62,147 bases of DNA from Acidocella sp. (GCA_029077825.1 JAQNCT010000011.1:1-62147); one strand, 5' to 3'. Positions 13,926-22,202 are shown, numbered from the stretch's first letter. Notes: generated by a model not told the origin, from the letters alone. Numbers and translations: made by a program.

Positions 13926-14492
13926 TTAACCCTTGGCCCGTTCCACGTAGCTGCCATCCTCGGTCCGCACAACCACGCGCTCACCAGCTTCAATGAAAGG
14001 TGGAACCAGGGTTTTGACGCCGTTTGAGAGCTTCGCAGGTTTGTAGGATGACGAAGCGGTTTGGCCTTTAACGACCGGGTCGGCCTCGATAATTTCGAGT
14101 GTGACGTGCGGTGGCAGGGTCATACCCACCGGGTCACCTTCCACCAGGGCAACTGATACAGCCATGTTATCCTGCAAAAACGGCGCGGCATCGCCCAGAA
14201 TGGCAGCAGGAACCATGAATTGCTCGAAGGTTTCCGGGTCCATCAACACCAGATTATCGCCATCGGTGTATGAATAGGAATAATCCCTATCCTCGGTGGT
14301 CAGGCGCTCCACGGTATCAGCGGTGCGCCAGCGCTCGTTGGTCTTATTGCCGGTCTTGAGGTTACGCATTTCCACCTGGATGAAGGCGCCGCCTTTGCCT
14401 GGAGTAATAATCTGCTGCTTCAGCACGGTCCAACGATTGCCGTCATGTTCGATCACCTGACCGGCGCGGATAAGATTTGCCTGCTGTTTCAT
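13926..14492 (-). CDS. efp: Elongation factor P
   Basis: 188 aa, the standard EF-P length. EF-P rescues ribosomes stalled at polyproline. The modified lysine is in the PGKGGA loop at residue 33, with KOW and two OB domains following. The longer open frame from 14720 would overlap epmB and has no EF-P homology, so the ATG at 14492 (MKQQAN) is chosen. Its modification genes epmB (82 bases upstream, same strand) and epmA (divergent) are adjacent, which points to beta-lysylation. Polyproline-rich products in this window (the FtsL C-terminal region, FtsI) would be natural clients. Confidence 0.97.
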   Translation of the reverse strand: MKQQANLIRAGQVIEHDGNRWTVLKQQIITPGKGGAFIQVEMRNLKTGNKTNERWRTADTVERLTTEDRDYSYSYTDGDNLVLMDPETFEQFMVPAAILGDAAPFLQDNMAVSVALVEGDPVGMTLPPHVTLEIIEADPVVKGQTASSSYKPAKLSNGVKTLVPPFIEAGERVVVRTEDGSYVERAKG

Positions 14493-14574
14493 AGAGCACT
14501 CTGCTTTGTGTGTGTGGGTAACGAAGGGAGGCCGGGGATTACGCCCCTGGCAGCGTTTGGGCAAGCGGTGTGGG

Positions 14575-15543
14575 CTATAAGGGGATTTTGCCCAGGCCGC
14601 CCGGCTGGTCGTAGATATAGGTGGGCAAGGCAATACCGCTGATGTTACCGCGTAAGTTTGCCATAATTTCCCGCCCACGCTCCGGCGGCACGTGGAACCG
14701 GGCAGTGCCGGGGGCGGCATCCAACTGGTGCAAATAATAGGGTTTCACCCTGGCCCGCAGCATGGCGCGGAACAAATCCCCCAGCGCTTCCTCACTGTCA
14801 TTCACCCCAGCCAGCAATACGGTTTGCCCCAGTATAGAAATACCGCGCCGTTGCAATTTTTGCAGGCCCAGCCGCACAGTTTCGGTAATTTCGCGGGCAT
14901 GGTTGGTGTGCAGGGCCACAAACAGCGGGGTTGGGGTATCCAGCGCCTCGGCCAACTCATCGGTCATCAACCCAGGGTCCGCCACCGGCACGCGGGTATG
15001 AATCCGCAGCAGCTCAACATGCGCAATCGCGCTCAGCCGGTCCAAAATCGCCCGCAGCCGGCGCGGTGATAGCATTAGCGGGTCACCGCCCGTCAGAATC
15101 ACTTCCTTAATTTCCGGGTGCGCAGCTATGTAGTCGTAAGCCACCTCAAGCTCAGCCTCACCCAGCACCCCGCCATCTGGCCCCACCTGCTCACGGCGGA
15201 AGCAAAACCGGCAATATACCGGGCAGGCCAGCAGTGGTTTTAGCAAAGCCCGGTCTGGGTAGCGATGTACAATGCCGGGCACTGGCGAGAGCGCCTCATC
15301 AGCCACCGGGTCAGCCATTTCATGGGGCGCGATGATCAATTCAGCCGCATTGGGAATAAACTGCAGGCCGATCGCATCATCCGGGTTGCCAATAAGCGCT
15401 TGCAAGGCTGGGGGAATCGCAATGGCATAGCGCGCCGCCACCGCCGCCAGCCCCAACCGCGCCGCCTGGGGCACCAAGCCATGCTCAATCAGGCCGTCAA
15501 CATCACGAATGCTGCGTTTGGGGGTTGTAAAACCATCAGGCAT
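14575..15543 (-). CDS. epmB: EF-P beta-lysylation protein EpmB (lysine 2,3-aminomutase family)
   Basis: 322 aa radical-SAM enzyme that converts alpha-lysine to beta-lysine for EF-P modification. The 4Fe-4S cysteines are visible as CxxxCxxC at 107, 111 and 114 (CPVYCRFC). It is followed by the ILTGGDPL segment and the PLP-binding region of the aminomutase core. The start at 15543 is chosen because the longer frame runs through the divergent epmA gene. The length matches EpmB rather than the longer catabolic lysine aminomutases. Adjacency to efp and epmA supports the role. Confidence 0.95.
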   Translation of the reverse strand: MPDGFTTPKRSIRDVDGLIEHGLVPQAARLGLAAVAARYAIAIPPALQALIGNPDDAIGLQFIPNAAELIIAPHEMADPVADEALSPVPGIVHRYPDRALLKPLLACPVYCRFCFRREQVGPDGGVLGEAELEVAYDYIAAHPEIKEVILTGGDPLMLSPRRLRAILDRLSAIAHVELLRIHTRVPVADPGLMTDELAEALDTPTPLFVALHTNHAREITETVRLGLQKLQRRGISILGQTVLLAGVNDSEEALGDLFRAMLRARVKPYYLHQLDAAPGTARFHVPPERGREIMANLRGNISGIALPTYIYDQPGGLGKIPL

Positions 15544-15570
15544 AGTCGCTGCTGTAGAACCGGAGCCTAA

Positions 15571-16554
15571 ATGTCTCAACCCCCTCAAAACGCCTGGAAA
15601 CCAAGCCTGCTGGAAGCACGCCTGCCCCATTTGCGCCGGCGCGCCCAGCTTAACGCCGCCACCAGAGCCTTCTTCACCGCGCGCAACTATATGGAAGTTG
15701 AAACCCCTTACGCCGTGCCCGCCCCTGGCGAGGAGGTGCACCTGCCAGTATTCGCCCTCACCCCACCTGGCCTGTACCTCAACACCAGCCCGGAATTTGC
15801 CATGAAAAAACTGCTGGCCGGCGGGGCTGGAAAAATTTTCCAGCTCGCCCGCGTCTGGCGCAATGAACCCGCCAGCCCCACCCACGCGCATGAATTCACC
15901 ATGCTGGAATGGTACCGCCCCGCTGCCAGCATGACAGACCTGATGGACGAAACCGAGGCTTTGCTGCGCGCCATCCTGCCCCCCAGCGTCACCTGGGGCG
16001 GGGTAACCACCAGCCTCGCGGTATTTGAACGCCTCACCGTCGCGCAAGCCTTCAGCCGCTATGCGGGGGTTGATGTGCTGGCCACCGCTGATAACGCGCC
16101 AGCCCTGGCCGCCGCCGCCGGTTGTACCTTGCGCAACCATGAAAGCTGGGAGGATTTATTCTTCCGCTTGCTGCTGGAACGCATCGAACCCCACATCGGC
16201 CGCACTCACCCAACCTTCCTCACCCACTGGCCCGCCGCCCAGGCGGCCCTGGCGCGGCGTGACCCCGCCGATCCACGCGTCGCCGAACGGTTTGAGCTTT
16301 ATGCCTGCGGGTTGGAGCTCGCCAACGCGTTCGTGGAACTCACTGACGCTGCCGAACAACGCGCCCGCTTCACCACGGACCGCGCCCGGCGCCACCAGCT
16401 CTACGGCACCGACTGGCCGCTGGATGAAGATTTCCTCGCCGCCGTCAGCCACCTGCCGCCCTGCGCTGGCATCGCCATGGGGTTTGATCGTTTGGTTATG
16501 CTGGCCACCGGTGCTGTGCGCATCTCAGATGTTTTATGGCTACCCACCCTCTGA
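15571..16554 (+). CDS. epmA: EF-P--(R)-beta-lysine ligase EpmA (PoxA/GenX)
   Basis: 327 aa paralogue of the class II lysyl-tRNA synthetase catalytic core. It lacks the N-terminal tRNA-binding domain and attaches beta-lysine to EF-P. The class II motifs are visible: motif 1 around MEVETPYAVPAPGEEVHL, motif 2 FQLARVWRNEP followed by HEFTMLEW, and motif 3 GIAMGFDRLVML. GGAG lies 5 bases before the ATG. It is divergent from epmB with only 27 bases between the two starts, so they must share a compact bidirectional promoter. Confidence 0.95.
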   Translation: MSQPPQNAWKPSLLEARLPHLRRRAQLNAATRAFFTARNYMEVETPYAVPAPGEEVHLPVFALTPPGLYLNTSPEFAMKKLLAGGAGKIFQLARVWRNEPASPTHAHEFTMLEWYRPAASMTDLMDETEALLRAILPPSVTWGGVTTSLAVFERLTVAQAFSRYAGVDVLATADNAPALAAAAGCTLRNHESWEDLFFRLLLERIEPHIGRTHPTFLTHWPAAQAALARRDPADPRVAERFELYACGLELANAFVELTDAAEQRARFTTDRARRHQLYGTDWPLDEDFLAAVSHLPPCAGIAMGFDRLVMLATGAVRISDVLWLPTL

Positions 16555-16606
16555 CAATTTCAGCCAAATGGCTTAAATCATACCTAAATCATTCATGGAG
16601 CATATG

Positions 16607-16966
16607 ATGCGCAAAATTCTCTGCCTCGCCACAGTGCTTTGCTTCTCCGCTTGTGCCACCGGGCCCAGCCTATCAAGCCGAATGGCGGCCTACACGGGTG
16701 CCTCCGCCGAAACCCTGGTGAAAGACCTCGGCGTCCCAGACAAGCAGATCACCCTCGATGGTGTGCAGTATTTTGCTTACGACCAGCATCACACACTTGT
16801 CAGCCCTGGCTTCTATGCCTTTGGTGGCTATTCACCTTTCTATGCCGGCCCATTTTATGACAGCGGCTTTCCCCCCACAGTCACCGAAGCAGGCTGCGAG
16901 ACAACTTTCACACTGCGCGACAATAAAGTGGCTAGCTTCACTTTACGCGGCAATGATTGCAATTAA
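16607..16966 (+). CDS. Small putative lipoprotein
   Basis: About 119 aa. It has a lipoprotein signal with lipobox FSAC, then a region with GASAETLVKDLGVPDKQ, a pattern seen in SmpA/BamE-like envelope proteins where a short helix precedes a beta layer. A Tyr/Gly/Phe-rich stretch and two late Cys (EAGCET, GNDCN) follow, which may form a disulfide. Three ATGs are in frame (16595, 16604, 16607). GGAG ends 6 bases before 16607, so that one is chosen. The function is unknown. It lies about 50 bases after epmA on the same strand. Confidence 0.75.
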   Translation: MRKILCLATVLCFSACATGPSLSSRMAAYTGASAETLVKDLGVPDKQITLDGVQYFAYDQHHTLVSPGFYAFGGYSPFYAGPFYDSGFPPTVTEAGCETTFTLRDNKVASFTLRGNDCN

Positions 16967-17061
16967 TTTACCATAACGGTCGCGTGAGATTGTGTCCTCT
17001 CACCGCTTCGTGACAGACGCAGCCCTTTGAATTTTTATTGTCATATCCTTGTAGTTTTACA

Positions 17062-17092
17062 CACGCGGTAAATATAACTTCACAGCCGCGTG
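17062..17092. promoter_or_regulatory. Inverted repeat in the leader of the fasciclin gene
   Basis: CACGCGG at 17062-17068 and its exact complement CCGCGTG at 17086-17092 flank a 17-base AT-rich spacer, ending just before the GAGGAAAG ribosome site. A second 6-bp inverted repeat (GTGAGA/TCTCAC) lies further up at 16984-17003. The nearer repeat could be an operator or a leader hairpin. Chance is not excluded. Confidence 0.35.
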
Positions 17093-17111
17093 ATGAGGAA
17101 AGACAACAGCC

Positions 17112-17726
17112 ATGAAACTCAAACACGCTCTGCTCACCGCAACTCTGCTAATCAGCGCCACCGGTTTAGCTGCCGCGCAATCCATGAGCCCGATGTCCAG
17201 TGGTGCCATGTCCAGCGGTTCCATGTCCAGCAACATGGCCCCCGACCCGATAGTCGGTGGTGCCGCCATGTATCCGACTAAAAATATCGTTGAAAATGCA
17301 GTAAATTCCAAGGATCACACCACCTTAGTTGCAGCCGTGAAAGCTGCGGGACTGGTGGATACTCTGGAAGGCCCAGGCCCCTTCACGGTGTTCGCGCCAA
17401 CCAACGAAGCCTTCGCCGCTCTGCCCGCCGGTACTGTTGATACTTTGCTGAAGCCGGAAAACAAGGCGACACTCACCAAAATCCTGACGTACCATGTGGT
17501 CGCCGGCCATTATGACATTAATGATCTGAAAGCGCTGATCGCCAAGGGGAACGGCAAGGCCATGCTGCCAACTGTTGCAGGCCCAGACCTCACCTTTACT
17601 GATACAACAGACGGTAAAATTGATGTCACCGATGCCAAGGGCGATGTCGCAGAAATCACCATCGCGAATGTCAATCAATCAAATGGTGTGATTCAGGTGA
17701 TCAACAAAGTTCTGCTGCCAGGCTAA
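17112..17726 (+). CDS. Secreted fasciclin (FAS1) domain protein
   Basis: 204 aa. A signal peptide (residues 1-22, cleavage near AAA-Q) is followed by a Met/Ser repeat linker (MSPMSSGAMSSGSMSS) and one FAS1 domain (about 55-204). The FAS1 boxes are GPGPFTVFAPTNEAF and YHVVAGHYD. Such proteins are exported and linked to surface adhesion. GAGGAAAG lies 9 bases before the ATG, a strong ribosome site. Its end is 2 bases from the stop of the convergent thiE. The Met-rich linker is unusual for a periplasmic protein and could bind copper or act as an oxidant sink, which is speculation. Confidence 0.92.
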   Translation: MKLKHALLTATLLISATGLAAAQSMSPMSSGAMSSGSMSSNMAPDPIVGGAAMYPTKNIVENAVNSKDHTTLVAAVKAAGLVDTLEGPGPFTVFAPTNEAFAALPAGTVDTLLKPENKATLTKILTYHVVAGHYDINDLKALIAKGNGKAMLPTVAGPDLTFTDTTDGKIDVTDAKGDVAEITIANVNQSNGVIQVINKVLLPG

Positions 17727-17728
17727 AA

Positions 17729-18352
17729 TCAGGCGTTTTTGATCGCTTGAAGCATCGCGCTCACCCCGGCGGCTGGTCCGTCGGGGTGATTCCATACCGC
17801 GCCCACCACGGCTAAAAAATCAGCGCCCGCTTGTACCAGCGGGGCACAATTCTCTGCCGTTATGCCGCCAATTGCCACGCATGGTATTTCCATAACCTGC
17901 GCCCACCAGCGCAAGGTTTCAATATCCGCCATCTCAGGCGGCTCCTTCGTGGTGGTCGGGTAAAACGCCCCAAACGCCACATAATCAGCGCCATCCTCAC
18001 CGGCCTGCATCGCCAAATGCCGTGAGCCATGACACGTTATACCCAGGGTTAAATCCTGCAGAATTTTTCGCGCCACCGGCACCTTCATGTCAGTCTGCCC
18101 TACATGCGCGCCATCACAGCCCAGCTTCACCGCAAGGTCAGGCCGATCATTGATCAAAAACGCCACCCCGCGTGACTGCACCACAGGGCGCAAACGTTCG
18201 ATGGTTTTCTGCAAATCGCCGTCGTTCAAATCCTTCAGCCGCAACTGCACGGCTGCTACCGGGCCAGCATCCAAGGCAGCCGCCAGCAAGTCAGGAAAGT
18301 TTCCCGGCAATGTTGGCGGTGTGATCAGGTATAGCTGGCAGTCGTTCGTCAC
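17729..18352 (-). CDS. thiE: Thiamine phosphate synthase
   Basis: About 207 aa TIM-barrel enzyme joining HMP-PP and thiazole phosphate to give thiamine phosphate. Family segments are LYLITP at the start, [34 protein letters not shown] and the phosphate loop [11 protein letters not shown]. The GTG at 18352 is preferred: it overlaps the TGA of the upstream VIT gene as GTGA, and ThiE proteins normally begin just before this point. A start at 18412 would add 20 residues of non-ThiE sequence. No other thiamine genes or THI-box-like leader are nearby, so it may be cotranscribed with the transporter-like gene. Confidence 0.9.
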   Translation of the reverse strand: MTNDCQLYLITPPTLPGNFPDLLAAALDAGPVAAVQLRLKDLNDGDLQKTIERLRPVVQSRGVAFLINDRPDLAVKLGCDGAHVGQTDMKVPVARKILQDLTLGITCHGSRHLAMQAGEDGADYVAFGAFYPTTTKEPPEMADIETLRWWAQVMEIPCVAIGGITAENCAPLVQAGADFLAVVGAVWNHPDGPAAGVSAMLQAIKNA

Positions 18353-19044
18353 ATTGTTGTCCCGAATAAGGCGCCAATCCCCGCCGTTACCGCCATTGCC
18401 AGGGCGCCCCAAAACGTCACCCGGATGGTACTGCGCAGCACCGGCGCGCCGCCAGCCTTGGCAGATAACGCCCCCAATAACGCCAGGAACAATAATGAAC
18501 CCGCAGCCACCGCCAGCGGCAGCACTGTTAGCGGTGCCAACGCACTTACAATCAACGGCATGCCAGCCCCAACGGCAAAACTAGCCGCCGATGCCATCGC
18601 TGCCTGCACCGGGTTGGCACTGGTGGCTTCAATAATTCCCAGTTCATCACGCGCATGCGCACCAATCGCATCATGCGCCATCAATTGTTCAGCTACCTGA
18701 GCCGCCAGCCCTGGCTCTAGCCCGCGGGCCACATAAATTCCCGCCAATTCTTTGTGCTCCGCTGCACTATCCGCCACCAACTCGGCCCGCTCACGCGCCA
18801 TGTCAGCTTTTTCGGTATCCGCCTGCGAATGTACCGAGACATATTCCCCCGCCGCCATCGCCATCGCGCCGGCCGCCAACCCCGCAACCCCCGCCACAAT
18901 AATGGCATGGTGTGTGCCAGAAGCTGCAGCCACCCCAAGTACCAAGCTGGCGGTGGAAACAATACCGTCATTGGCACCAAGAACCGAGGCCCGCAGCCAC
19001 CCGGTATTGGCGCTGCGGTGACCCTCATTATGCATAGGGAACAT
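18349..19044 (-). CDS. VIT1/CCC1-family transporter
   Basis: 231 aa, the vacuolar iron transporter-like family that moves Fe2+ or Mn2+. The first helix region has the family pattern [15 protein letters not shown]. It is followed by [17 protein letters not shown] (metal-binding end of helix 2 and the cytoplasmic helical insert with several Glu) and three further C-terminal membrane helices. GGAG lies 9 bases upstream of the ATG at 19044. It overlaps thiE by four bases. The substrate is inferred from the family only. Confidence 0.9.
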   Translation of the reverse strand: MFPMHNEGHRSANTGWLRASVLGANDGIVSTASLVLGVAAASGTHHAIIVAGVAGLAAGAMAMAAGEYVSVHSQADTEKADMARERAELVADSAAEHKELAGIYVARGLEPGLAAQVAEQLMAHDAIGAHARDELGIIEATSANPVQAAMASAASFAVGAGMPLIVSALAPLTVLPLAVAAGSLLFLALLGALSAKAGGAPVLRSTIRVTFWGALAMAVTAGIGALFGTTM

Positions 19045-19084
19045 GTGCTAAAACTCCATAAAATTAAGTCTTAACACGCGAGAC

Positions 19085-19999
19085 TCAGGCCTTGCCTTGA
19101 TAAATCTCAATAATTTTCGCCAGCATCGCCAACGCTTCCTCGCGCGGGCGCTGGAAGGTGTTGCGCCCAATAATCGAGCCATTGGCCCCACCATCGCGCA
19201 GGCCTCGTACCTCCTCGTACAACCCCTCCAGCCCCTTGGCCTCGCCGCCTGAGAACACCACAATGCGCTTACCGCCAAAGCAGGACTGCACAACATGCTC
19301 CACCCGCTTGGCCAGCGTCGAGCCATCGATGCCGGCATAGGATTTTTTCGCCGCTTCCAACGATATCGCCGCCGTTGGCGGCTTTACTTTAATAATATGA
19401 GCCCCCAGCAGAGCCGCCATATGGGCGGCATACGCACAAATATCGAAGGCGGTTTCAGCAACCTTATCCAAATGCGGGCCGCGCGGGTATGACCATACCA
19501 CCACCGCCAAACCAGCCGCCTTGGCTTCCTCCGCCATTTCACGGATTTCTTCCATCAGTTGAAAGGCATATTCGCTACCCGGATAAATCGTAAACCCAAT
19601 GGCCGCACACCCCAAACGCAGCGCATCATTCACTGAACCCGTCACGGCCTGGTCCTTGTCGGTCGCCAGACTGTTGGAGGAGTTCACTTTCAAAATCGTC
19701 GGGATCGCGCCGGCAAATGTATCAGCCCCGGCTTCAATCATGCCAAGCGGCGCCGCATAGGCTGAAAGCCCCGCATCAATCGCCAGCTGGAAATGATAAT
19801 GCGGGTCATAAGCTGCCGGATTCGGTGCAAATGAGCGGGCCGGACCATGCTCAAAACCCTGATCCACTGGCAAAATCACCAGCTTGCCAGTGCCGCCCAA
19901 CTTGCCCTCCATCAAAATCCGGGCAAGGTTACCCTTGGTGCCCGGATTGTCGCTTTCATAATGAGAGAGGATTTTCTTAACTCGCTGGGTGACCCGCAT
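19085..19999 (-). CDS. fbaB: Class I fructose-bisphosphate aldolase (FbaB/DhnA type)
   Basis: About 304 aa. It cleaves fructose-1,6-bisphosphate by a Schiff-base mechanism. The family is recognised from LPVDQGFEHGPARSFAPNP near residue 43 and from HIIKVKPP with the likely Schiff-base Lys204 or Lys206. A C-terminal phosphate loop region reads IVVFSGGEAKG. The ATG at 19999 is chosen because GGAG lies 7 bases before it. Earlier in-frame starts at 20011 and 20014 are possible. It is the archaeal-type class I enzyme, common in alphaproteobacteria. Confidence 0.93.
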   Translation of the reverse strand: MRVTQRVKKILSHYESDNPGTKGNLARILMEGKLGGTGKLVILPVDQGFEHGPARSFAPNPAAYDPHYHFQLAIDAGLSAYAAPLGMIEAGADTFAGAIPTILKVNSSNSLATDKDQAVTGSVNDALRLGCAAIGFTIYPGSEYAFQLMEEIREMAEEAKAAGLAVVVWSYPRGPHLDKVAETAFDICAYAAHMAALLGAHIIKVKPPTAAISLEAAKKSYAGIDGSTLAKRVEHVVQSCFGGKRIVVFSGGEAKGLEGLYEEVRGLRDGGANGSIIGRNTFQRPREEALAMLAKIIEIYQGKA

Positions 20000-20051
20000 G
20001 TTTATCTCCATCAAATAACTGTGCCGCGTTTAGTGCAACAATCCGGCGCTG

Positions 20052-20426
20052 TCATCCACCCAACCAATTGTTAATCACCCGTAAAGCTACTGAATCACCC
20101 ATGTCCAAAGCCACGGGGGCCGCCCTTAAAATCACGACATTATTGTCGGCAACGTTAACCACCGCCTGAAATAGCTGCGGCGGGCTGCGCAAAACAATCC
20201 CCCTCACCCCCAGCCTGATCGCCTCAACCGCCCGGCCCGGCGCGTCCCCGCAGTCCAGCAGCGCCATGCCGCCAAACTCTGCCGCGCTCAAAAGTGCCGA
20301 CCACCACAAACAACCGCCATAAAGCGCTGCCCCCGGCGCCGACATCAGCGTGACAGGCAAGCCCGGCGCCATCGCCAGTTTGGCGTGCGCAAGGCTATGA
20401 ACAATGACCGCTGGTGGAAGAACCAT
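20052..20426 (-). CDS. Conserved-looking hypothetical protein
   Basis: 124 aa of unknown function. Composition and codon use match real genes around it. It is Ala/Val/Leu-rich with a short alternating alpha/beta pattern (LPVTLMSAPGAALYGG, GGMALLDCGDAPGRAVEAIRLGVRGIVL, DNNVVILRAAP) that looks like part of a small Rossmann or TIM-type fold. There is no signal peptide. No clear ribosome site was seen. It lies 52 bases upstream of fbaB on the same strand and is divergent from the zapA operon. Confidence 0.65.
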   Translation of the reverse strand: MVLPPAVIVHSLAHAKLAMAPGLPVTLMSAPGAALYGGCLWWSALLSAAEFGGMALLDCGDAPGRAVEAIRLGVRGIVLRSPPQLFQAVVNVADNNVVILRAAPVALDMGDSVALRVINNWLGG

Positions 20427-20481
20427 AACTTGACCTTAAACCGGTGCGTCGGCTTGAGTAATGTGATAAGGATATGAAGTT

Positions 20482-20688
20482 ATGACCGAGTCTGAAACCG
20501 AAGACGAAACCCTGGAGCGGCTGGAACACGCCTTGCGTCGTATCGCCGAGATGGCGAATGCGCCCCGCGAAGCCGGTGAACCCGGGATTGACCGCAAAGC
20601 GGTCCTGAAAACCCTTGATACGCTGATCGAGCGCTTGCGGACAGGCATGAAAGCCCCCAATCCCTCTCATCAGCTCAGTTTGGAGTAA
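20482..20688 (+). CDS. Small coiled-coil protein preceding zapA
   Basis: 68 aa, very acidic at the N-terminus, with a helical heptad-like stretch (LERLEHALRRIAEM ... LDTLIERLRTGM). Alphaproteobacteria commonly carry a small coiled-coil gene (DUF4164-like) just before zapA, and this matches in size and place. AAGGAT lies about 7 bases before the ATG. The gap to zapA is 8 bases, so the two are co-transcribed. A role in division is inferred from position only. Confidence 0.78.
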   Translation: MTESETEDETLERLEHALRRIAEMANAPREAGEPGIDRKAVLKTLDTLIERLRTGMKAPNPSHQLSLE

Positions 20689-20696
20689 CCGGCCCG

Positions 20697-21026
20697 ATGG
20701 CGCAGGTAACAATACGCATTAACGGGTTCGCCTACACTGTCGGCTGCGAGGATGGGCAGGAGCCGCACCTTGAATTGATGGCCGCCGATATCGAACAGCG
20801 GATCACCAGTATCAAAGCCATCGGCGGTCAATCCGGCGAAGCCCGCCTGCTGATGCTGGCCGCATTGTTGCTGGCCGACGAATTGCACGACACCCGCAAA
20901 GCCGCAGCATCAACGCCCGCCGCTGGTTCTGAAAAACCCTCCAAAGCCGCAGCTGAAAAACAAGCCAGGCTGCGCCGCCTCGCGGCCCGCGCTGAAGAGA
21001 TTGCAGCGGATCTCTCAGACGCCTAA
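20697..21026 (+). CDS. zapA: Cell division protein ZapA
   Basis: 109 aa. ZapA binds and bundles FtsZ filaments. The N-terminal domain matches the family (MAQVTIRINGFAYTVGC, then HLELMAADIEQRI and a helix ending LLMLAALLLADELHD), and the C-terminal half is a Lys/Ala/Arg coiled coil. It is followed immediately by the 6S RNA gene, a neighbourhood conserved across many proteobacteria. Its partner FtsZ is encoded in the same window at 44507-46057. Confidence 0.92.
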   Translation: MAQVTIRINGFAYTVGCEDGQEPHLELMAADIEQRITSIKAIGGQSGEARLLMLAALLLADELHDTRKAAASTPAAGSEKPSKAAAEKQARLRRLAARAEEIAADLSDA

Positions 21027-21035
21027 GTAGAAACC

Positions 21036-21188
21036 GGAGCTGCCCGGTTCGTCAGGCATATCATCCCCAGGGCCGTAAGCAACTCCCTCGGGAACTGGCT
21101 CTGTCGGGATTTTGGTCCCGGTATCTGGTGCCCACCTGCACAAGCAGGCCTTGGGAGGATGTAAAAAACCAACGGCCAGGGTGGCTCC
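21036..21188 (+). ncRNA. ssrS: 6S RNA (SsrS)
   Basis: The RNA binds the housekeeping RNA polymerase holoenzyme by mimicking an open promoter. The call rests on position (between zapA and 5-formyltetrahydrofolate cyclo-ligase, the classic site) and structure. GGAGC-TGCCC at about 21036-21045 pairs with GGGTGGCTCC near 21179-21188 to close the molecule. The interior contains further pairing arms, including the hairpin around CGGGATTTTGGTCCCG. No start codon-led gene fills this stretch. The ends are approximate, by about 5-8 bases. Confidence 0.85.
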
Positions 21189-21238
21189 GCTTGCAACTCA
21201 GCTATTAACATTCTGAAACTTAGTGCTATACGGCAATA

Positions 21239-21640
21239 ATGACCGATGATCCTTACCGCATTCTTAAAGTGAGCCGCAACGCCAGCCCGGCTGAGATTCG
21301 GGTTGCCTTCCTCAAGCTCGCCAAGAAGTATCACCCGGACCTCAACGCCGGCAACGCCAAGGCCGAGGAACGTTTCAAAAAACTCAATGCAGCGCACGCG
21401 GAACTTACAATGCGCGGCGATGGCAATGGCGTGGATGGTGTTGGCCCCGACGGCGAAGTGCTGTCCAGCGGTGACACCCCGCGCAGCCCTCGCGCTAAAA
21501 AATACCGCTCGCCGGTTGCCGAATTTTTCAGCAGCATCACCTACGGCATTCTCGGCATCTTTGTCGCAATTTTTAAGGCAATCGATACGGTCCTAGCATC
21601 AATTTGGACCGGCGTTAAAATTCTCTTCGCGATCCGCTAA
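21239..21640 (+). CDS. J-domain protein with a C-terminal hydrophobic helix
   Basis: 133 aa. An N-terminal J domain (about residues 3-62) carries the HPD motif (KKYHPDLN) needed to stimulate DnaK ATPase. A short Gly-rich linker follows, then a hydrophobic C-terminal segment (about 95-130, SITYGILGIFVAIFKAI) that probably anchors it in the inner membrane. It is therefore a type III, membrane-tethered J protein. It sits between 6S RNA and the 5-FCL gene, which are usually adjacent. Confidence 0.88.
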   Translation: MTDDPYRILKVSRNASPAEIRVAFLKLAKKYHPDLNAGNAKAEERFKKLNAAHAELTMRGDGNGVDGVGPDGEVLSSGDTPRSPRAKKYRSPVAEFFSSITYGILGIFVAIFKAIDTVLASIWTGVKILFAIR

Positions 21641-21653
21641 CCCGCCCCCACAC

Positions 21654-22199
21654 ATGGATTTAGCGTCAGCAAAATCTGCCGCTCGCCAAACCGCTCTCAC
21701 CCGCCGCGCCGCCTGCAACCCGGCGGTGGGCGCTGTCATGGCACAGCAAATCATGCGCCACTGCCCGCCGCCGCCTGGCGCCGTCGTGGCGGGCTTTGTC
21801 TCATTGGATGGCGAAATCGCCACCGCACCGTTACTGAATTTGCTTCATCACGAAAAATTTAACATCTGCCTGCCGGTCACGCCCAAGCGCGGCCAACCTC
21901 TGTATTTTCGCAAATGGCAGCCTGACGACACCATGATCCACGGGCGGTTTGGCACCCGTCACACCGACGGCCCCGAACTGATCCCGGATTTCATCCTGGT
22001 GCCGCTGCTGGCATTCGACCAGCACGGCAACCGCCTAGGCTACGGTGCCGGCTATTATGACCGCACGCTCACATTACTCCCCAACGCATACCGTCTGGGC
22101 TGCGCCTTTGCCGCCCAGGAAATGCCGGAAGTCCCAACCGGGCCGGATGACGTGAAACTTCACGCCATCGCAACCGAGCTGGGGGTCAGGGTATTCTAA
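21654..22199 (+). CDS. ygfA: 5-formyltetrahydrofolate cyclo-ligase
   Basis: 181 aa. It converts 5-formyl-THF to 5,10-methenyl-THF with ATP. Family blocks are the N-terminal SAARQTALTRRAA region (basic helix), VAGFVSLDGEIAT, the substrate loop PLLAFDQHGNRLGYGAGYYDRTL (Gly-rich phosphate loop), and the C-terminal ATELGVRVF. It lies 13 bases after the J-domain gene. Position downstream of zapA and 6S RNA is the usual one. It is convergent with the helicase gene, with three bases between stops. Confidence 0.93.
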   Translation: MDLASAKSAARQTALTRRAACNPAVGAVMAQQIMRHCPPPPGAVVAGFVSLDGEIATAPLLNLLHHEKFNICLPVTPKRGQPLYFRKWQPDDTMIHGRFGTRHTDGPELIPDFILVPLLAFDQHGNRLGYGAGYYDRTLTLLPNAYRLGCAFAAQEMPEVPTGPDDVKLHAIATELGVRVF

Positions 22200-22202
22200 A
22201 GA

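Noticed and set aside
14493-14720. N-terminal extension of EF-P by 76 codons
   Set aside because: It lacks EF-P similarity, overlaps epmB, and the standard 188-aa EF-P begins at 14492.
15544-16140. 199-codon extension of EpmB
   Set aside because: It lies antisense to epmA, is Gly-rich without family marks, and the remaining 322 aa match EpmB.
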